Shown one piece after another: positions 34,209 through 43,251 of a stretch of DNA of 64,000 nucleotides. The position numbers and the translations under genes were made by a program. The stretch spans positions 36,717 through 100,716 of the forward strand of contig JAFSRY010000023.1 of NCBI GenBank assembly GCA_017445845.1, read 5' to 3'. The stretch's first letter is position 1. Every line of letters begins with the position of its first letter. Source of the DNA: Prevotella sp. Lineage in GTDB: Bacteria > Bacteroidota > Bacteroidia > Bacteroidales > Bacteroidaceae. The notes beneath the pieces were generated by a model. It was not told where the DNA came from. It searched no databases and was given only the letters and a program-made list of their open reading frames with translations.

Positions 34209-35033
34209 TTAATTTTTAAACTTAACGACAGAGACTACGGGGTGGTGGTCTGAGAGTTCAGTGAAGTTATAGTAGCGGTTCAGGACCTTGGTCTCCACCA
34301 GTTCGAAACGGCCCATGGAACCGAATATATAGTCAAGTTTTGAGTTTCCGTGGTCATAGGTAATCTCATCCGAGCAAAGACGGTCGAAAGATCTGGAAAG
34401 CACGTTGTCGATGACTTCCGTGCCAGGCCATTGGTTCATATCGCCACATACGAGGGTTGGAATGGTACTGCCGGCAACGCTGCTGACAACAGCTTGAGCT
34501 TGTTCCTTCTGGCCTCCCTTATGGTCAAGGTGAGTACAGGCAACGCGAACTGTCTTTCCTGAAGGCAACAGGATATCAGCAATAACGACTCCACGCTGGT
34601 CGGCAGAACCTGCCGGACGGGGCAGCTGCCGGGTCTCTACATTGAGGATGGGGTAACGGCTGAGAATGGCATTGCCATAGAGTTCGTTCTCACAATAGGT
34701 GTATTTGGATTCTTCTTCATCACCCTGCTTGTTCATCAGATTATAGGAGTAGCCGAAGACACCGAAAAGTTGCATCTTCGAAGCCAGGTCCTGAACAACG
34801 TCACGATACTTCATGTTCACCATCTGGCGGGCACTGCGGTTCTCGACCTCGTTCAGGCAGATGATGTCGGCATTCTCGGCTGCGAGAAGGTCGGCAAAGG
34901 GCTGCACTTCGAAGCCAGTATTCTCGAACGATTTGATGTTGAAAGTAATCACTTTCAACTGGTCTTGTGCCTGCACAGTGCCCAAAGAAAGGACCAACAG
35001 ACAGCAAGTGAAAAATTTCTTAATTTGTTTCAT
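34209..35033 (-). CDS. Exported endonuclease/exonuclease/phosphatase (EEP) family protein
   Basis: A 274-residue protein with a signal peptide (LLVLSLGTVQA-Q) and the EEP fold: LKVITFNIKSF (Asn), DIICLNEVENRSA (metal Glu), ACTHLDHKGG, TLVCGDMNQWPG (Asp/Asn), LDYIF and TELSDHHPVVSVV (terminal catalytic Asp-His). All catalytic positions are present. Such enzymes cleave phosphodiesters in nucleic acids, nucleotides, lipids or inositides. It follows SusD after a hairpin, so its transcription may be reduced relative to SusC/SusD. Confidence 0.88.
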   Translation of the reverse strand: MKQIKKFFTCCLLVLSLGTVQAQDQLKVITFNIKSFENTGFEVQPFADLLAAENADIICLNEVENRSARQMVNMKYRDVVQDLASKMQLFGVFGYSYNLMNKQGDEEESKYTYCENELYGNAILSRYPILNVETRQLPRPAGSADQRGVVIADILLPSGKTVRVACTHLDHKGGQKEQAQAVVSSVAGSTIPTLVCGDMNQWPGTEVIDNVLSRSFDRLCSDEITYDHGNSKLDYIFGSMGRFELVETKVLNRYYNFTELSDHHPVVSVVKFKN

Positions 35034-35058
35034 AAAGTAAGTTTGCTCAATATCAGAA

Positions 35059-35090
35059 GAGAGGTGTGCCCTTCATTGAGCACACCTCTC
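35059..35090 (-). terminator. Hairpin between SusD1 and the EEP gene
   Basis: GAGAGGTGTGC (35059-35069) pairs with GCACACCTCTC (35080-35090) around a 10-nt loop. It is 24 bp after the SusD1 stop codon and only 26 bp before the EEP start. It may attenuate rather than end transcription. Confidence 0.7.
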
Positions 35091-35113
35091 CTCACTGTCA
35101 TTGCTCAGAAAAA

Positions 35114-36766
35114 TTATTTCCAATAGTCATTGTTCTTAAGAGCACCATTGCCCTTGGTGATTTCAGCTGACGGGAACGGGAAGGTTATCATACCGTCCTC
35201 ATATTTCTTCTGATTCTTATAGTCCTCATAATCACCAACTGTGAAGGTTGATTCAGGATCCATACGATCTGCATAGTGACGGGCACGAGGATGGCTGTTC
35301 AACTCTTTTGATGCGAGAGCCTTGATAGTGGCATCGCCGCTGTGGTACCAACGCTTCAAGTCATAGAGGTGGTTGACTGCCAACTCGAAAGCGAGTTCAC
35401 ACAGACGCTCATGGTAAATATCTGCCATTGAGGGCACATGGTCGATCTTGGCCAGACCCGAACGGGTACGGATGTCGTCGATGTCCTGGCGTGCCTGCTC
35501 GGCCTGTCCTTTCATGATGTATGCCTCAGCGCGGAAGAGCTTCAGCTCGGCAAAACGGATGATGGGCCAGTTGGTACGGGTTGTAGGCCAGTCACCATTG
35601 GAACTCAGGAGACCCTCGCCAACGGGGTCGGCAGGAGCAAAGGGCTCCAGCCACTTGCCAATCATGAAGCCGGACTCTACGTCGGAAGCCGAGTAGAACT
35701 TGCGTGTTTCGCCGAAGAACTGGAACTCGTCGCCATACTCCAGGATGGACTTCTTCAGACGGGCATTGCCTGCACCGTCTTTCAAGAACTCTTCATAGAT
35801 GTCATAGGAAGGCTTGAACTGACCCCAACCGTTGTAGAGACCCCATCCTTTGTTCTCAAGGCATACGCCAACAAACTCAACGCCGCCATTGGTGACACCG
35901 TCAGCACCACCATTACTGGGGATTGCCCAGCAGTATTCGCTGTTGTACCACTTCGAGATATCAACGGTGAAGTTGTCGTTGAAGTTCGGAGTCAGTGCAC
36001 GACCATAGTTGTTCTGCAGGTCATTGACAATTGAGATAACGTCGTCCCATTTTGAAGCATCCCAGCAGGCCCAATAGGCGCACACCTTGGCCTTCAGGGC
36101 AAGAGCAGCAACCTTGTGAGCACGACCGAGGTCGTCTGCACTATAGGTCTCATAACGGGGCAGGTACTCTGCGGCCTTGTCAAGGTCTTCACAGATCATC
36201 CTGTAGTTGTCCATGACGGTAGGCTGCTGCGTGGGTACGGAGAAGTCATAGCCATCACCGTAGTCTTCGAAACGCACGAAGGGAGCGCCAAGCTTGTCGG
36301 TGCCATAGCGGTGGGCAATGATGAAGTGTCCCCATGCACGGAGGAAGTAAGCCTCGCCGAGACTACGCTTTTCGACATCGGTCAGCGAGCGTTCACTCTG
36401 ACGCTTCAGTAGAGACTGTACGACCCAGTTCGAACGGCTGATAGTTTCGCTATAAACGTTGTTCCAGACACTACGCAGCGGACTTTCGTCACCGTTATAA
36501 TCGAAGGTGGCCAGTGTGGAGTAGCCACGGGTGCGGCCCCATACGATTTCGTTGGCACCAGCCTGCTCCCAATAGATTTCACGTCCGAAGACACCCTCCT
36601 GCGACAGGCGTGCATAGCATGCGTCGACAGCATCGATGGCGTCCTGGTCGGTCTCGAAGTAGTTCGTCGTCGTGGGTGCGCCCTCTGACTGCACATCGAG
36701 AAAATCGCTACAAGAACTCATGGTCATGAGTCCGGCAGCTAAAACGGCAAAATATATCTTTTTCAT
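35114..36766 (-). CDS. susD: SusD/RagB family nutrient-binding outer membrane lipoprotein (locus 1)
   Basis: A 550-residue lipoprotein from the ATG at 36766 (an upstream in-frame ATG at 36778 adds MFEN). The lipobox is MTMSSC followed by SDFLDVQSEGAPTTTNYFETDQDAIDAVDACY, a typical SusD start. TPR-type helices follow (EAYFLRAWGHFIIAHRYG, ALKAKVCAYWACW), then RFAELKLFRAEAYI and a C-terminal PFPSAEITKGNGALKNNDYWK, also characteristic. It forms the lid over the SusC transporter encoded 7 or 19 bp upstream. The ligand is unknown. Confidence 0.95.
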   Translation of the reverse strand: MKKIYFAVLAAGLMTMSSCSDFLDVQSEGAPTTTNYFETDQDAIDAVDACYARLSQEGVFGREIYWEQAGANEIVWGRTRGYSTLATFDYNGDESPLRSVWNNVYSETISRSNWVVQSLLKRQSERSLTDVEKRSLGEAYFLRAWGHFIIAHRYGTDKLGAPFVRFEDYGDGYDFSVPTQQPTVMDNYRMICEDLDKAAEYLPRYETYSADDLGRAHKVAALALKAKVCAYWACWDASKWDDVISIVNDLQNNYGRALTPNFNDNFTVDISKWYNSEYCWAIPSNGGADGVTNGGVEFVGVCLENKGWGLYNGWGQFKPSYDIYEEFLKDGAGNARLKKSILEYGDEFQFFGETRKFYSASDVESGFMIGKWLEPFAPADPVGEGLLSSNGDWPTTRTNWPIIRFAELKLFRAEAYIMKGQAEQARQDIDDIRTRSGLAKIDHVPSMADIYHERLCELAFELAVNHLYDLKRWYHSGDATIKALASKELNSHPRARHYADRMDPESTFTVGDYEDYKNQKKYEDGMITFPFPSAEITKGNGALKNNDYWK

Positions 36767-36785
36767 ATTCTCAAACATTTTTTAA

Positions 36786-39700
36786 TTAGTAGGTCAACTG
36801 AATGTTTAATGCGAATACTCTTGAGAGCGGGTACTTCAGTGCATCATATCCACCGCACTCGGGATCGACGCCAGAGTAGTTGGTGATGGTGAAGAGGTTC
36901 TCACCGCTTACAGAAACCTTCAGACGGCTACCACGGTCGTTGAAGTGAGCTATGCTGCGCAGAGCGTCAGTCAGGTCGTAACCGATGGTGAGGTTCTTCA
37001 GACGGAGGTATGAAGCGTTCTCCAGATAGTAGGTTGAAGGAGTGGTCCAGTTTCCATTAGGATCGTTCTTAGAGAGACGAGGAATGTCAGAACCCGTGTT
37101 GGAGGGGCTCCATGCATTAAGGATTTCGCTTGAACGGTTGAATTCACCTTCGACATCGCTGAGGATGGAGTACTTGGCAATGTTGTAAGCCTGAGCACCG
37201 CCGACACCTTGGAGTTGGAAACCGAATGAGAACTTCCTCCAGTCGAAGCCACCTTGCAGGTTGTAAGTAACCTCAGGAGTGGCAGAGCCGACATACTGGC
37301 GGTCCTTCGACGGGTCAATGGTACCGTCTTTGTCGGCATCGACGAACCACAGGTCACCAAGCTGTGCGTTGGGCTGTGCCTTGCGAGCTTCCTGCAGGTC
37401 TGCATCATTCTTAATGACACCATTGCTCTTCACAAGATAGAACTCATCCATAGGTCCATCAAGGTGGCTCTGGTAACAGTAGTCAACCAGACGATAGCCG
37501 CCACCACCCTGCCATACGGTCTCTGGATCGCCGCCGATGTCAGAAATCCAGTTCTTCAGGAAAGCAACGTTGCCGCTTACCCAGTAATTGAAGTCGGAGC
37601 CTATCTTGTCGCGCCATGTAGCAGTAAGTTCAAAACCGCGGTTGCTGACTTCGCCGAGATTAATCAGACGGGCGTCGAAGCCGATGTAGTTAGGCCAGTC
37701 GGTGGTCTGCTCCTGGATGAGGTCCTTAGTCTTCTTGATGAAGAAGTCGGCCGATACAGAAAGACGGTCCTTCAAGAAAGCGGCATCGATACCGACGTTG
37801 AACTGGTTAGAGGTCTCCCAGGTGAGCAGCGGGTTGAGCGAGCGGCCCAGATAGACAAAGTTGTTGTAAAGCTGGTTGGTGCCTGCTCCGTACCATGCCT
37901 GTTCGTTCCAGAAGGAGGTGCTGAGCACAGCCGACTTGTAGTTCATGCCGATAGAACCAAGGTTACCAACCTTACCCCACGATGCGCGGAGTTTCAGAAG
38001 GTTGATGGCATCGTTCTTCGGGAAGAAACTTTCGTTGGAAATCTTCCAAGCTGCCGTGAAGGCAGGGAAGGTACCGCTGTTGTGTCCTTCGGGCAGACGT
38101 CCAGCCCAGTCCTTACGCAACGATGCCGTCACGAAATAGCGGTCGTCAAAGGAGTAAGAAAGACGGCCGATGAGGGCGACATTTGCATCTGGGCCAGTGA
38201 GCCAGTCGGTTGTACTGGTTCCGTTTGCATACTTGAGGTACTGCAGATAAGGAACCTCGCTGGCAAAGCCATTACCTGAAGCATTAAAACCACGCAGTTT
38301 GTAGTAGTCGGTTGTGACTGCTGCGAGTGCACCGACGGTGTGCTTACCAAATGAGTTGTCGTAGGTCAGTGTATTTTCTGTCTTCCACTGGTCAGTACGA
38401 GTGCTCTCTTCATAAAGGGAATTGGAGAGTTCGGGCTTTCCGACTTCGTCGCGGATGGGTGTGAATCCTTTATAGAAGTACGCATCCTGGAAATAAGACA
38501 GACGGCTCATGAACTTCAGACCCGTGACGATGTTCTTTATCGTCAGCGTCGTGGTAGAGCGCATGGCGTTGTTCTTGTTGTAGATGTTGGCAGCCTCAAG
38601 CAGACGAACAGGGTTGATGGCATCGCCATGTGCATCAGCAAAGTTCGAGCCATACTGAGCTATATAGGCAGGATCTTCAGTGGTCGTACCGCCATAGGTG
38701 CCGTCAAGGGGATTGTAGACAGTTGCCGAGCTGGGCATATAAATTGCAGACATGTAGGTTCCTGAGTAACCGCTGTCGGTATCTGTCGAACGACTGCTGC
38801 TGTTGCCATAGTAGAGGTCTTCACCTACGCTGACATACTTGCCGAGTTCGAAATTGCCTGTATACTTGACGCTGATGTCCTTGTTATAGGTGTTGATGAG
38901 GGTACCATCGATATTAGAGACATTCAGTGACAGACGATGCTGACTGCTCTCAGAACCGCTTTCAAGTGCTACGTTGTGACGCTGGTAGACTGCATCGCGG
39001 AAAATTTCGTCCACCCAGTCGGTACGTGTAGTAGCAATCCAGGGATTCACTGCGGAATTCCATGCCTGCGGAAGGGTGAGGCCTGCATTGGAATACGACT
39101 GTCTGCGCATTTCAATTTCTTCCTCGGCTGTGAGGCCGTGAATCAGGTTGGTAGGAGTCTTCACACCGAAGGTACCATTATAGCTGACATGAGTCTCGCC
39201 TTTCTTGGCACGCTTGGTGGTGACAAGTACAACACCGCCTGCACCTGACTGTGCACCATAGATAGCTGCCGATGCAGCGTCCTTCAGTACGACGATGCTT
39301 TCTACGTCGTCCATGTCAAAGGCTGCACCAGGAATACCATCTACAACCCACAGCACGGCATCTTTGTTAGATCCCTTACCGCGAATAACCATGTTGGCAC
39401 CCTTGGCACCATCGTTCTGCACGGTGACACCAGGTATCTGACCTTGCAACATTGCAGTTGCACCCTGAATAGCACGCGTCTGGAGTTGAGGAATATTCTC
39501 GACCACGCCCACTGAGGCCGACAAGTCTTGTTTACGGGCCTGTGCACCGTAACCAAGTACAACAACTTCGTCGAGTCCGAGAGCGTCTTCTTCAACGACG
39601 ACAGCAATACTGCGTCCGGAAACTTTCACCTGCTGGGTCTTATAACCGATAGCGGTGATTTCAAGAGTTTGCCCTGCAGTTGCGTCAATAGCGAAGTTAC

Positions 39701-39938
39701 CGTCAATGTCGGTAACGGTACCACCTTGTTGACCAACCACACGGATGGTAGCTCCGATGACGGGTTCACCGGCAGCATCTTTCACTGTGCCCACTACCTT
39801 CTGACTCTGCTGCTGAATGCTTTGTGCATCATTGACAGCAAACGACATGGAAGGAGCAAGGGATGCAAAAACGGCAAAAGCGGCTATTTTCAACAGCTGA
39901 CTTTTGCGACATGCGAATGAATTTCTCTTTTTCATCAT
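36786..39938 (-). CDS. susC: SusC/RagA family TonB-dependent outer membrane transporter (locus 1)
   Basis: A 1050-residue protein with a signal peptide, a carboxypeptidase-like beta sandwich (VVGTVKDAAGEPVIGATIRV, GYKTQQV), a TonB box region (LDEVVVLGYGAQARKQDL), a plug (IQGATAMLQGQIPGVTVQ, AVLWVVDGIPG, IVVLKDAASAAIYGAQSGAGGVVLVTTK) and a large beta-barrel ending in an aromatic-rich strand (LNIQLTY). It imports a polymer-derived ligand using TonB energy. It is the first gene of an operon with SusD, EEP and a lipoprotein. A strong promoter lies 90 bp upstream. No anti-sigma factor or hybrid sensor gene is next to it. Confidence 0.96.
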   Translation of the reverse strand: MMKKRNSFACRKSQLLKIAAFAVFASLAPSMSFAVNDAQSIQQQSQKVVGTVKDAAGEPVIGATIRVVGQQGGTVTDIDGNFAIDATAGQTLEITAIGYKTQQVKVSGRSIAVVVEEDALGLDEVVVLGYGAQARKQDLSASVGVVENIPQLQTRAIQGATAMLQGQIPGVTVQNDGAKGANMVIRGKGSNKDAVLWVVDGIPGAAFDMDDVESIVVLKDAASAAIYGAQSGAGGVVLVTTKRAKKGETHVSYNGTFGVKTPTNLIHGLTAEEEIEMRRQSYSNAGLTLPQAWNSAVNPWIATTRTDWVDEIFRDAVYQRHNVALESGSESSQHRLSLNVSNIDGTLINTYNKDISVKYTGNFELGKYVSVGEDLYYGNSSSRSTDTDSGYSGTYMSAIYMPSSATVYNPLDGTYGGTTTEDPAYIAQYGSNFADAHGDAINPVRLLEAANIYNKNNAMRSTTTLTIKNIVTGLKFMSRLSYFQDAYFYKGFTPIRDEVGKPELSNSLYEESTRTDQWKTENTLTYDNSFGKHTVGALAAVTTDYYKLRGFNASGNGFASEVPYLQYLKYANGTSTTDWLTGPDANVALIGRLSYSFDDRYFVTASLRKDWAGRLPEGHNSGTFPAFTAAWKISNESFFPKNDAINLLKLRASWGKVGNLGSIGMNYKSAVLSTSFWNEQAWYGAGTNQLYNNFVYLGRSLNPLLTWETSNQFNVGIDAAFLKDRLSVSADFFIKKTKDLIQEQTTDWPNYIGFDARLINLGEVSNRGFELTATWRDKIGSDFNYWVSGNVAFLKNWISDIGGDPETVWQGGGGYRLVDYCYQSHLDGPMDEFYLVKSNGVIKNDADLQEARKAQPNAQLGDLWFVDADKDGTIDPSKDRQYVGSATPEVTYNLQGGFDWRKFSFGFQLQGVGGAQAYNIAKYSILSDVEGEFNRSSEILNAWSPSNTGSDIPRLSKNDPNGNWTTPSTYYLENASYLRLKNLTIGYDLTDALRSIAHFNDRGSRLKVSVSGENLFTITNYSGVDPECGGYDALKYPLSRVFALNIQLTY

Positions 39939-40028
39939 GTTTTGCTTTAGATTATCAATTATGTTTTTAACAGAAAAAATATTTCTTTTTATTTTGCCTA
40001 TGTATCCCTATTGGGACAAAATGCGCTG

Positions 40029-40059
40029 CAAAGGTATAAAATATTTCGATTGTAGCAAA
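40029..40059 (-). promoter_or_regulatory. Promoter of the SusC1 operon
   Basis: Minus-strand TTTG (complement of 40056-40059), a 19-bp spacer and TACCTTTG (complement of 40029-40036) match the consensus exactly. The predicted leader is about 85 nt, long enough for post-transcriptional control. Confidence 0.88.
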
Positions 40060-40369
40060 TTTTTTTTTCAAAAAAAACACACCGGGAGCTTTGTGTCCGA
40101 ACACAAAACAAGTTTCATGTGTGTTTACATGTTTTTTATCGCCACCCCCAATTCTTAGCTTCGGAAAACGAGTTGCTATCTATCTCCATCAGTACTGGTA
40201 ATAGGTAAGCCGATGATCAATGTGAAGTTCGAAAAGGCTTCGTTGACCGGCATCGCCTCAGAGGTCTTGTTTTGCCACCTGAGGTTAGCAATTTCGGACC
40301 AATGGAGTACACATTATTATATATATATGCATTTATTTGTCCGAATTGACTTTTTTTAAATTTCCTCGT

Positions 40370-40400
40370 TTTGCTGTTAGGAATTAAAATGTTACCTTTG
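40370..40400 (+). promoter_or_regulatory. Promoter of the fructose-bisphosphate aldolase gene
   Basis: TTTG at 40370-40373, a 19-bp spacer and TACCTTTG at 40393-40400. The leader is ~53 nt to the ATG at 40458. Confidence 0.88.
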
Positions 40401-40457
40401 CACTCGGTTTGAAAAAAGACCGTCTGTATTAAAACATTTTTAATTTAAATAACAACT

Positions 40458-41468
40458 ATGGTTAATTACAAAGATCTCGGCTTGGTAAACACTCGTGATA
40501 TGTTTGCCCGTGCCATCAACGGCGGCTACGCCATTCCTGCCTTCAACTTCAACAACATGGAGCAGCTGCAGGCTATCATCAAGGCTTCTTCTGACCTGAA
40601 GAGCCCTGTCATTCTTCAAGTTTCCAAGGGTGCACGCAACTATGCCAACCAGACATTGCTGCGCTACATGGCACAGGGTGCCGTGGAATACGCCAAGGAA
40701 CTCGGCTGCAAGCACCCCGAAATCGTGCTGCACCTCGATCACGGCGACAGCTTCGAGCTCTGCAAGAGCTGCGTTGACTTCGGTTTCTCCAGTGTCATGA
40801 TCGACGGCAGTGCCCTTCCTTACGAAGAGAACATCGCCCTGACAAAGAAAGTCGTGGAGTATGCTCATCAGTTCGATGTCACCGTTGAAGGTGAGCTCGG
40901 CGTGCTCGCAGGCGTTGAGGACGAGGTAGCCTCTGAGGTTTCTCACTATACAAAGCCCGAGGAAGTCATCGACTTCGTCAGCCGCACCAGTGTTGACTCG
41001 CTGGCCATCTCTATCGGTACCTCTCACGGTGCCTATAAGTTCACCCGCGAACAGTGCACCGTAGACCCCGCAACAGGCCGTCTGGTTCCTCCTCCCCTCG
41101 CATTCGACGTTCTCGATGCTATCATGGAGAAGCTGCCCGGATTCCCCATCGTTCTCCACGGTTCCAGCTCTGTTCCTCAGGAGTATGTCGACATCATCAA
41201 CAAGTACGGAGGCAAGCTGCCCGATGCAGTAGGTATCCCCGAAGAGCAGCTGCGCAAGGCTGCCAAGAGTGCCGTCTGCAAAATCAACATCGACTCTGAC
41301 TCTCGTCTGGCCTTCACCGCTGCCGTCCGCAAGGTGTTCGCCGAGAAGCCGGGTGAATTCGATCCCCGTAAGTACTGCGGTCCCGCCCGCGACTTGATGA
41401 TTGAGCTCTACAGCCACAAGATCAAGGAAGTGCTCGGTTCTGACAACAAACTTGCTCAGCTCGACTAA
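40458..41468 (+). CDS. fba: Class II fructose-1,6-bisphosphate aldolase
   Basis: A 336-residue zinc aldolase of glycolysis and gluconeogenesis, splitting fructose 1,6-bisphosphate into two triose phosphates. Motifs: IPAFNFNNMEQLQA, EIVLHLDHGDSFE (Asp94 and the zinc His95), MIDGSALPYEENI, VEGELGVLAGVEDEV, SLAISIGTSHGAYKF and PIVLHGSSSVPQEY (zinc ligands and phosphate loop). It is a single gene with a strong promoter and a strong bidirectional hairpin behind it, as expected for a highly expressed central enzyme. Confidence 0.97.
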   Translation: MVNYKDLGLVNTRDMFARAINGGYAIPAFNFNNMEQLQAIIKASSDLKSPVILQVSKGARNYANQTLLRYMAQGAVEYAKELGCKHPEIVLHLDHGDSFELCKSCVDFGFSSVMIDGSALPYEENIALTKKVVEYAHQFDVTVEGELGVLAGVEDEVASEVSHYTKPEEVIDFVSRTSVDSLAISIGTSHGAYKFTREQCTVDPATGRLVPPPLAFDVLDAIMEKLPGFPIVLHGSSSVPQEYVDIINKYGGKLPDAVGIPEEQLRKAAKSAVCKINIDSDSRLAFTAAVRKVFAEKPGEFDPRKYCGPARDLMIELYSHKIKEVLGSDNKLAQLD

Positions 41469-41491
41469 GCACTATACGCTGAAAAACGATC

Positions 41492-41561
41492 AGCAAAAGA
41501 AGAGGGCTCTCCCCCCTATTCCACTTTGTCTGTGGACGGGGAGAGCCCTCTTCTTTTGCTG
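41492..41561. terminator. Strong terminator after fba
   Basis: Perfect 24-bp arms (41492-41515 and 41538-41561; each contains AAGAGGGCTCTCCCC or its complement), with A-run and T-run inside the stem, as in bidirectional Bacteroidetes terminators. It isolates fba from the reductase gene. Confidence 0.9.
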
Positions 41562-41645
41562 ATTATTTGGAAGTACAGAACTCGTTTCTGAAATTTTGGT
41601 CATTTAAACCGTAGTTTTTATAAGTGTCATTTGCTTTATTTTTCT

Positions 41646-41653
41646 TACCTTTG
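41646..41653 (+). promoter_or_regulatory. -7 box of the aldo/keto reductase gene
   Basis: TACCTTTG, 29 nt before the ATG at 41683. No well-spaced TTTG was found upstream. Confidence 0.65.
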
Positions 41654-41682
41654 CAGCATCATTAATAATAATATCAAACGAT

Positions 41683-42534
41683 ATGGAAACAAACAAGCTG
41701 ACATTAAGTAACGGAGTTGAAATGCCCTTGTTGGGCTATGGCGTTTTCCTCGTGCCACCTCAGGAAGCCGAACGCTGCGTGAGTGACGCACTCTCTGTGG
41801 GCTATCGGCTCATCGACACGGCTCAGGCCTACGCCAACGAAGAAGGTGTGGGTGAGGCCATCGCCAAGAGTGGCATCCGCCGCGAGGACCTGTTCCTTGT
41901 GACAAAGGTATGGATTTCGAATGCCGGTGAGAGTCGCGCTGCCGAGAGCATCGACGAAAGCCTGCGAAAACTGAAGACAGACTATGTCGACCTGTTGCTC
42001 ATCCATCAGGCCTACGGCGACGTCTTCGGTTCGTGGCGGGCGATTGAGAAAGCTTACAAGGCAGGCAAAGTGCGTGCTATAGGTGTGTCGAACTTCCAGG
42101 CTGGCCGATTCTTCGACTTCGCCCACTATGTCGATGTGAAACCGATGGTGAACCAACTGCAGTGCAACGTGATGATTCAACAAAATGGTATTCAACCGCT
42201 GCTGGCTGAAACCGACACGAAGATGATGGCATGGGGACCGCTCGGTGGACAGGGTGTCGACGGCATCGTGAAGAGCGAAGTACTCGCCGCTATTGGAAGC
42301 AAGCATGGCAAGAGTGCCGCCCAGGTGGCCTTGCGATGGCTGACACAACGCGGCATCGTGGCCATCCCGAAGTCAAGTCATAAAGAGCGGATGGCGCAGA
42401 ACTTCCAAATCTTCGACTTCCAACTGACAGACGAGGAGATGGCACTGATTGCCACACTCAACCAGCATGACACGGGGACGGTCAATTTCCAGGATCCCCA
42501 ATTCGTCAAGTACCTTATCAGCAACTATGGATAA
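41683..42534 (+). CDS. Aldo/keto reductase
   Basis: A 283-residue NADPH-dependent reductase of the AKR superfamily, of the 2,5-diketo-D-gluconate reductase-like size class. The catalytic tetrad is visible: Asp45 and Tyr50 (YRLIDTAQAYANEEGVG), Lys75 (FLVTKVWI) and His108 (DLLLIHQAYG). The cofactor-binding C-terminal segment is IVAIPKSSHKERMAQNF. It is cytoplasmic; the physiological aldehyde or ketone is unknown. A flavodoxin-type gene follows after 45 bp on the same strand, suggesting a small redox operon. Confidence 0.93.
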   Translation: METNKLTLSNGVEMPLLGYGVFLVPPQEAERCVSDALSVGYRLIDTAQAYANEEGVGEAIAKSGIRREDLFLVTKVWISNAGESRAAESIDESLRKLKTDYVDLLLIHQAYGDVFGSWRAIEKAYKAGKVRAIGVSNFQAGRFFDFAHYVDVKPMVNQLQCNVMIQQNGIQPLLAETDTKMMAWGPLGGQGVDGIVKSEVLAAIGSKHGKSAAQVALRWLTQRGIVAIPKSSHKERMAQNFQIFDFQLTDEEMALIATLNQHDTGTVNFQDPQFVKYLISNYG

Positions 42535-42579
42535 TTGAAAAGGTGAAAAAGTAAAAAGGTAAAAAAAACAAAAAGAAAG

Positions 42580-43209
42580 ATGAAAACAATGAAATACATG
42601 TTGGCAGCAGCCTTGTGTCTGCTGGTCTCCACCGCTTGCAGCGGAAACAAGCAGAACGAACAGGACAATGAAGCCAAAGCCGTTGAAACGAAAGGCGGCA
42701 AGGCCCTGATTGTTTTTTTCTCTCATGCCGGTGATAACTATTCGGTAGGTAACATCAAAGAAGGTAACACCAAGATTTTGGCAGACTACATCTCGGAAAT
42801 GACCGGTGCCGACCAGTTTGAAATCAAAACCTCGAAGTACGACGGCATGGCCTACAAACCGCTCTGCGATCTTGCCAAAGAGGAACAAGAAAAGGGTGAA
42901 TTGCCCGAATATGAAGGAGCCGTTGAGAACATCGACGACTACGACACCATCTTCATCGGCGGTCCTGTTTGGTGGGGCACCTATCCACAGGTGATGTTCA
43001 CCTTCTTTGCCAACAACGACCTCAACGGCAAGACCCTCATCCCCTTCACCACCCACGAGGGCAGCGGCCTTGGACTTTGCGTGGAAGATGTGAAGAAAGC
43101 CTATCCTGAAGCTACCGTCACGGAAGGTTTCTCCATGTATGGCCACGATGTGCGCAGCGGAAAGTCTAAAGTAAAAAAATGGCTCAAAGGATTGGGCTTT
43201 GCAAAATAA
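42580..43209 (+). CDS. Flavodoxin-family lipoprotein
   Basis: A 209-residue protein with a lipoprotein signal (LCLLVSTACSGNK) followed by a flavodoxin domain: KALIVFFSHAGDNYSVG (FMN phosphate loop), NTKILADYI, DDYDTIFIGGPVWWGTYPQVMFTFF and PFTTHEGSGLG. The fold fits the flavodoxin_4 type. Surface or periplasmic anchoring of an FMN protein is unusual but recurrent in Bacteroidetes. It may carry electrons or act as a quinone or thiol reductase outside the cytoplasm; this is inference. ATG codons at 42580 and 42589 are both usable. Confidence 0.88.
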   Translation: MKTMKYMLAAALCLLVSTACSGNKQNEQDNEAKAVETKGGKALIVFFSHAGDNYSVGNIKEGNTKILADYISEMTGADQFEIKTSKYDGMAYKPLCDLAKEEQEKGELPEYEGAVENIDDYDTIFIGGPVWWGTYPQVMFTFFANNDLNGKTLIPFTTHEGSGLGLCVEDVKKAYPEATVTEGFSMYGHDVRSGKSKVKKWLKGLGFAK

Positions 43210-43213
43210 GTTG

Positions 43214-43221
43214 TAACTTTG
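43214..43221 (+). promoter_or_regulatory. -7 box of the metallophosphoesterase gene
   Basis: TAACTTTG lies 4 bp after the flavodoxin stop codon and 30 nt before the next ATG. The -33 element is poor. Confidence 0.55.
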
Positions 43222-43251
43222 CAGTCAGTATTTTAAACAGAACACTGACGA

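Larger units (their letters stand above)
39939..40457. other. Divergent intergenic region (519 bp) between SusC1 and aldolase
   Basis: It carries two full promoters, one in each direction, and an imperfect hairpin (CCTCA/TGAGG around 40256-40284) of unknown role. The centre (40085-40330) shows nothing else I can name. Confidence 0.65.
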
